From Streptomyces sp. BHT-5-2 (GTDB lineage: Bacteria > Actinomycetota > Actinomycetes > Streptomycetales > Streptomycetaceae): a DNA stretch of 64,000 bases. The position numbers were made by a program, and so were the translations under genes. Each line of letters begins with the position of its first letter. Position 1 is the first letter of the stretch. Location of the stretch: contig NZ_CP081496.1 of assembly GCF_019774615.1 (NCBI RefSeq), forward strand, positions 5,518,001 through 5,582,000, read 5' to 3'. A model generated the notes under the pieces. The model searched no databases. It was given only the letters and a program-made list of their open reading frames with translations, and was not told the origin of the DNA. This document shows positions 63,140 to 64,000 of the stretch, one piece after another.

Positions 63140-63538
63140 GAGGTCGGGCTCCTGGGTCGGGGCGGTACGGACCGTACCGGCGGGGCGGTTTGGCGCTGCG
63201 AGGTGCCGCGATGTGCCGGGGCGCACCGACGCACCGGCCTGCGGGCAGGACGGAGCGGGCGCGCCCCGGCACTGCGCACCGCGCCCAGGATGCCAGTCCG
63301 GGACCGTCAATTCGGCACCGTGCGGACGCCGTTCCGGTGGGAACTCTCACCCCCGGTTCCACGGATTCACCCACATGGGCGACCCGGTGCGTGAGCGGAT
63401 CGCCACCCGTACAGGGTGAACCCACCACTCCGGTCCACCTCCGCCACTGTCCGGAACCCGTCTCTCACTGTCCGGATCGGGCCGCTCCGGATCTCCCCCG
63501 GGCCGCGCACCGGACGGACGGCCCGGTCGCCGGGTGGG
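63140..63538. other. Gene-free interval before the MraY-like gene end
   Basis: About 400 nt. It holds the palindrome above and the probable glycosyltransferase promoter. No gene recognised. Confidence 0.4.
63163..63179. promoter_or_regulatory. Palindrome upstream of glycosyltransferase
   Basis: CGGTACGGACCGTACCG is a perfect 8-1-8 palindrome, 24-40 nt before the glycosyltransferase start. Candidate operator. Confidence 0.55.
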
Positions 63539-64000
63539 TCAGAGCGCCCCGGCCAACCTGCTGACCCGGTCGCCGGCGGCCGCCGCGGCGACCAGCGCGG
63601 CGGCGTGCGCGGCCAGTCCCGCCCGGCCGTTGGTGGCGACGAAGGCCAACCCGAGGGCGGCACCCAGGGCGTGCGCCCCGGCGTCGCCGAGCATCGTCCG
63701 CTCCCCCAGGTCGTCCGCGGCCACCGCGGCCACGGCGCCGATGGGCACGGCGGCCAGCGCGGCGCCCGTTCCGCGCCGCAGCAGCCCCGGTGCGGACAGC
63801 GCCAGGGCGGCGCCGGCGGCCCGGCCCGGCCGGACGTCGAGGAGGTTGAGCAGGTGGGCGGAGCCGGCGATCACCACGCCCGCCAGCAGCCGGTCGGCCG
63901 GGCGGTCCTTGAGCAGGGCGCCGGCGGCGAGCCCGGCGGCGCCGATCCCGAAGAGCTTGACCGCCCCGCTGGTGACCTCGCCGTGCCGCAGCGCGCCCAG
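63539..64000 (-). CDS. MraY/WecA-like (PNPT) membrane transferase, C-terminal part
   Basis: Open to the window edge on the minus strand; only the last 153 codons are present, and the gene starts beyond 64000. Hydrophobic helices surround MLGDAGAHALGAALG, the Asp-rich loop motif of polyprenyl-phosphate phosphosugar transferases such as MraY and WecA. The enzyme would load a sugar-1-phosphate onto a lipid carrier. Together with the glycosyltransferase it suggests envelope glycan synthesis. Not necessarily MraY itself, which normally lies in the mur/fts cluster. Confidence 0.75.
   Translation of the reverse strand: MGALRHGEVTSGAVKLFGIGAAGLAAGALLKDRPADRLLAGVVIAGSAHLLNLLDVRPGRAAGAALALSAPGLLRRGTGAALAAVPIGAVAAVAADDLGERTMLGDAGAHALGAALGLAFVATNGRAGLAAHAAALVAAAAAGDRVSRLAGAL

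Overview
The window is high-GC (roughly 70-75%) chromosomal DNA from an actinomycete, almost certainly a Streptomyces. Reasons: extreme third-position GC, frequent GTG starts, stop/start overlaps (ATGA/GTGA), and actinobacterial markers (a DnaE2 + ImuB-like pair, SSI inhibitor, streptogrisin, Rpf, SepF paralogue). The conserved blocks aroH-tyrA-cmk-plsC-der, scpA-scpB-rluB, parA-like/ald and pyrG are typical of the Streptomyces core chromosome. I saw no rRNA, tRNA, CRISPR array, integrase or intact transposase.

Layout. 1-15 kb: secreted and regulatory functions (wall-anchored copper LPMO, Lrp regulator with a divergent amino-acid permease, lipase, LexA-boxed dnaE2 with a catalytically degenerate Y-family partner, TetR/SDR pair, subtilisin inhibitor facing a streptogrisin, SPFH protein, and the remnant of a second streptogrisin). 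15.5-26.2 kb: an accessory sulfur island. An eight-gene minus-strand operon (two ABC permeases, FAD/NAD(P) protein, ATPase, lipoprotein receptor, two flavin monooxygenases, DUF1684) diverges from a plus-strand unit made of a short Cys-terminated leader peptide, a GNAT acetyltransferase and a second receptor. 26.5-38.9 kb: SepF paralogue, acyl-CoA dehydrogenase, MFS exporter, PIG-V-like and PAP2 membrane proteins, I78 inhibitor, MerR, a glycosyltransferase pair, Rpf-LysM protein and two conserved unknowns. 38.9-43.5 kb: aroH-tyrA-cmk-plsC-der operon behind a 20-nt palindrome. 43.6-44.0 kb: debris of a nucleotidyltransferase gene. 44.0-50.3 kb: ADP-ribosylglycohydrolase, rluB, scpB, scpA, an RHH-like protein and a ParA ATPase. 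50.6-64 kb: ald, NB-ARC/TPR regulator, Nudix hydrolase, pyrG, GH15, GH64, PucR regulator, glycosyltransferase and the end of a MraY-like gene cut by the window edge.

The most interesting system is the sulfur island. Its parts (GNAT, two receptors, two permeases, one ATPase, two flavin monooxygenases) match the logic of the Bacillus ytmI/tcyJKLMN pathway, which imports, N-acetylates and oxidatively opens S-substituted cysteines. Here a different layout is combined with a cysteine-type leader peptide. It also holds an FAD/NAD(P) protein and a DUF1684 protein not part of the Bacillus set, and one of its monooxygenase genes appears to carry two in-frame copies of a short G-rich repeat. Other points of interest are the LexA box at dnaE2, the streptogrisin and nucleotidyltransferase pseudogenes, and a hairpin that masks the ribosome site of the ADP-ribosylglycohydrolase gene.
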